From: Marine group II euryarchaeote REDSEA-S43_B8
GTDB lineage: Archaea > Thermoplasmatota > Poseidoniia > Poseidoniales > Thalassarchaeaceae
Assembly: GCA_001629235.1 (NCBI GenBank)
Contig: LUSA01000065.1
Location: 1 to 5,592 of the forward strand
Reading direction: 5' to 3'
Length of the DNA: 5,592 nucleotides
The position numbers and the translations under genes were made by a program. Numbering within the stretch: position 1 is the stretch's first letter; each line of letters starts with the position of its first letter. The notes under the pieces are model-generated. The model did not search any database, was not told the origin of the DNA, and was given only the letters and a program-made list of their open reading frames with translations. Of this stretch, positions 3,991 to 5,592 are shown in pieces.

Positions 3991-5592
3991 TGCCGGCCGG
4001 AAACCTAGAGAAATATGGAATTCCAGAATCTCTGCCTCCAAAAAGGGAGACTGACGACTCAGTTCCGCATGCTCCGGTTAGGCCTCAGATTCTCACTCAA
4101 AAAGAGAGAAGGCTAGCAGTTGAGAACTCACTAAGATACTTCCCTGAGAAATGGCACAAGGAACTTGCTACCGATTTTCTCGAGGAACTGGATAGTCTTG
4201 GTCACATATACATGCACAGATTCAGACCAGACCATGAAATCCGCTCAAGATCTATCCATGAATACAAGTCCAATAGTAAGAGTGCCGCTGCAATAATGCT
4301 GATGATTCAGAACAACCTCGACCCAAAAGTCGCTCAATACCCCCACGAGCTGATAACTTACGGTGGAAACGGCTCCGTATTCCAGAATTGGGCTCAGTAC
4401 CTCGTGACAATGGAGTACCTATCCAAAATGGAGGAAGACCAGACATTGGTGATGTATTCGGGACACCCCCTGGGACTATTCCCATCATCATCAGAATCTC
4501 CGCGAGTAGTTATTACAAATGGCATGGTCATACCAAACTATTCTTCACAGCAAGACTACGAGAGAATGAATGCATTAGGAGTATCCCAGTTTGGACAGAT
4601 GACAGCAGGATCTTACATGTATATCGGCCCTCAGGGAATCGTTCACGGCACTACAATTACGATACTTAATGCTGCTAGGAAATACCTCGGTAAGACATCT
4701 GAGAGTGGCCTCGGAGGGGTCCTCTATGTGACCTCCGGATTAGGAGGTATGTCGGGCGCTCAGGCTAAGGCTGCAGTCATTGCCGGGGCCGTCTGCATCA
4801 TTGCTGAGATAGATCCAACGCCTGCTAGAAAGCGTTACACTCAGGGCTGGTTAACTGAGTTATTCGATGACCTTGATGAGCTTTGCAATAGAGCCGAGAC
4901 AGCAGTCGCTAATTCGGAAGCTGTATCGTTGGGTTACCTAGGAAACATTGTGGACTTGCTGGAGTATCTTATAGAGAGGGGGATCACTCCCGATTTAGCC
5001 AGCGATCAGACAAGTCTACACAACCCCTGGCTCGGTGGATATATGCCGGCAGGAATTTCATTCGAAGACGGCATTTCTCTACTAAGCTCAGATCCCAAAA
5101 AATTCAGAGGACTAGTTCAATCCTCTCTGAATAGGCACGTGAATGCTGTAAACACTCTATCTGAGATGGGAACCAGGTTCTGGGACTATGGGAACGCTTT
5201 CTTACTTGAATCAGGAAGGGCGGATGCTGAGGTATTCTCAGAAGACGGATCATTCCGATACCCCTCATATGTTGAGGATATAATGGGACCAATGTGCTTC
5301 GACTACGGTTTCGGTCCTTTCAGATGGGTCTGTACTTCCGGCAACAAACAGGATCTCGCAACGACTGACGAAATAGCACAGGAGGTACTGGAAGACCTTG
5401 CTTCTCGATGTCCTGAAGAAATTCGAACGCAGTACTTGGATAATATCAAGTGGATTTCTGAAGCAGAAAAACACGATCTCGTAGTGGGAAGTATGGCAAG
5501 GATATTGTACGCGGATGAGGAAGGCCGTAGGCAAATCGCCCTTCGCTTCAATGAGGCCATTTCTGAAGGTTTGATCAGCGCACCGATAGTAC
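3990..5592 (+). CDS. hutU: Urocanate hydratase (urocanase), UROC1-like long class, 3' end cut by window edge
   Basis: Urocanase adds water to urocanate to form 4-imidazolone-5-propanoate, using tightly bound NAD+ as an electrophile. The frame is open for 534 codons from ATG 3990 to the window end. Signatures are VPHAPVR (25-31), LITYGGNGSVFQNWAQYL (121-138), LVMYSGHPLGLFPS (153-166), VVITNGMVIPNYSS (173-186), FGQMTAGSYMYIGPQGIVHG (201-220), the NAD-binding VTSGLGGMSGAQAKAAVIAG (247-266), SDQTSLHNPWLGGY (338-351), FWDYGNAFLLE (397-407) and GFGPFRWVCTSG (440-451). The sequence follows vertebrate UROC1 (about 676 aa, recalled from memory) nearly throughout, including its N-terminus, so roughly 110-140 residues are probably missing. 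At the place of the bacterial FQGLPARICW motif, which holds active-site Cys410 of the Pseudomonas enzyme, this protein has VVGSMARILY with Leu506, as does UROC1. The start overlaps the cyclodeaminase stop (TAATG). Histidase and imidazolonepropionase are not in the window. Confidence 0.97.
   Translation, partial: MPAGNLEKYGIPESLPPKRETDDSVPHAPVRPQILTQKERRLAVENSLRYFPEKWHKELATDFLEELDSLGHIYMHRFRPDHEIRSRSIHEYKSNSKSAAAIMLMIQNNLDPKVAQYPHELITYGGNGSVFQNWAQYLVTMEYLSKMEEDQTLVMYSGHPLGLFPSSSESPRVVITNGMVIPNYSSQQDYERMNALGVSQFGQMTAGSYMYIGPQGIVHGTTITILNAARKYLGKTSESGLGGVLYVTSGLGGMSGAQAKAAVIAGAVCIIAEIDPTPARKRYTQGWLTELFDDLDELCNRAETAVANSEAVSLGYLGNIVDLLEYLIERGITPDLASDQTSLHNPWLGGYMPAGISFEDGISLLSSDPKKFRGLVQSSLNRHVNAVNTLSEMGTRFWDYGNAFLLESGRADAEVFSEDGSFRYPSYVEDIMGPMCFDYGFGPFRWVCTSGNKQDLATTDEIAQEVLEDLASRCPEEIRTQYLDNIKWISEAEKHDLVVGSMARILYADEEGRRQIALRFNEAISEGLISAPIV

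Noticed and set aside
4252..4669. Open frames on both strands inside hutU
   Set aside because: The hutU frame is continuous and richly conserved here, so these are shadows.
1..5592. Frequent CTAG tetramers, rare in many prokaryotes
   Set aside because: A rough hand tally (close to 30) is near random expectation, so it only says CTAG is not avoided here.
1..5592. Mobile elements, CRISPR arrays, tRNA genes or a defence cluster
   Set aside because: No transposase, terminal inverted repeats, spaced repeats or tRNA-like folds were seen. The recognised genes are housekeeping or catabolic.

Overview
The window looks archaeal and chromosomal. It pairs a zinc-ribbon/HTH multiprotein bridging factor (aMBF1) with a proteasome-activating nucleotidase (PAN) ending in a 20S-docking motif, and carries a Tsr3-type rRNA modification enzyme. 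The first genes of the two transcription units have no Shine-Dalgarno sequence. Moderate GC, many AGA/AGG arginine codons, a THF-type histidine degradation pathway and PAN suggest a euryarchaeal or Thermoplasmatota-like lineage, such as the marine Poseidoniales. PAN argues against Thermoplasma itself, which is known to lack it. The lineage is an inference from gene content only.

Layout: bases 1-1061 are read on the minus strand, in the order aMBF1 (1061-609), a small very basic ORF (596-483), then tsr3 (478 to beyond the left edge). A 55-bp divergent promoter region (1062-1116) separates this unit from a plus-strand unit: pan (1117-2349), glutamate formimidoyltransferase (2379-3419), formimidoyl-THF cyclodeaminase (3419-3990, frame-disrupted) and urocanase hutU (3990 to beyond the right edge). 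Spacing is tight: 29 bp, then a TGATG overlap, then a TAATG overlap. All four plus-strand genes could be one transcript.

Biology: PAN unfolds proteins and feeds them to the 20S proteasome. The downstream genes handle histidine catabolism. Urocanase makes imidazolone propionate; after imidazolonepropionase (not in the window), formimidoyltransferase moves the formimino group of formiminoglutamate to tetrahydrofolate, and cyclodeaminase releases ammonia to give 5,10-methenyl-THF. The unit may therefore link protein turnover to recovery of glutamate, ammonia and one-carbon units.

The main oddities are: a reading-frame break in the cyclodeaminase, where about six residues also seem to be missing; an in-frame amber codon that separates aMBF1 from a basic tail-like ORF; and a urocanase of the long UROC1-like class rather than the classical bacterial HutU class. 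I found no tRNA, rRNA, mobile element or CRISPR array, and nothing that amounts to a wholly new system.
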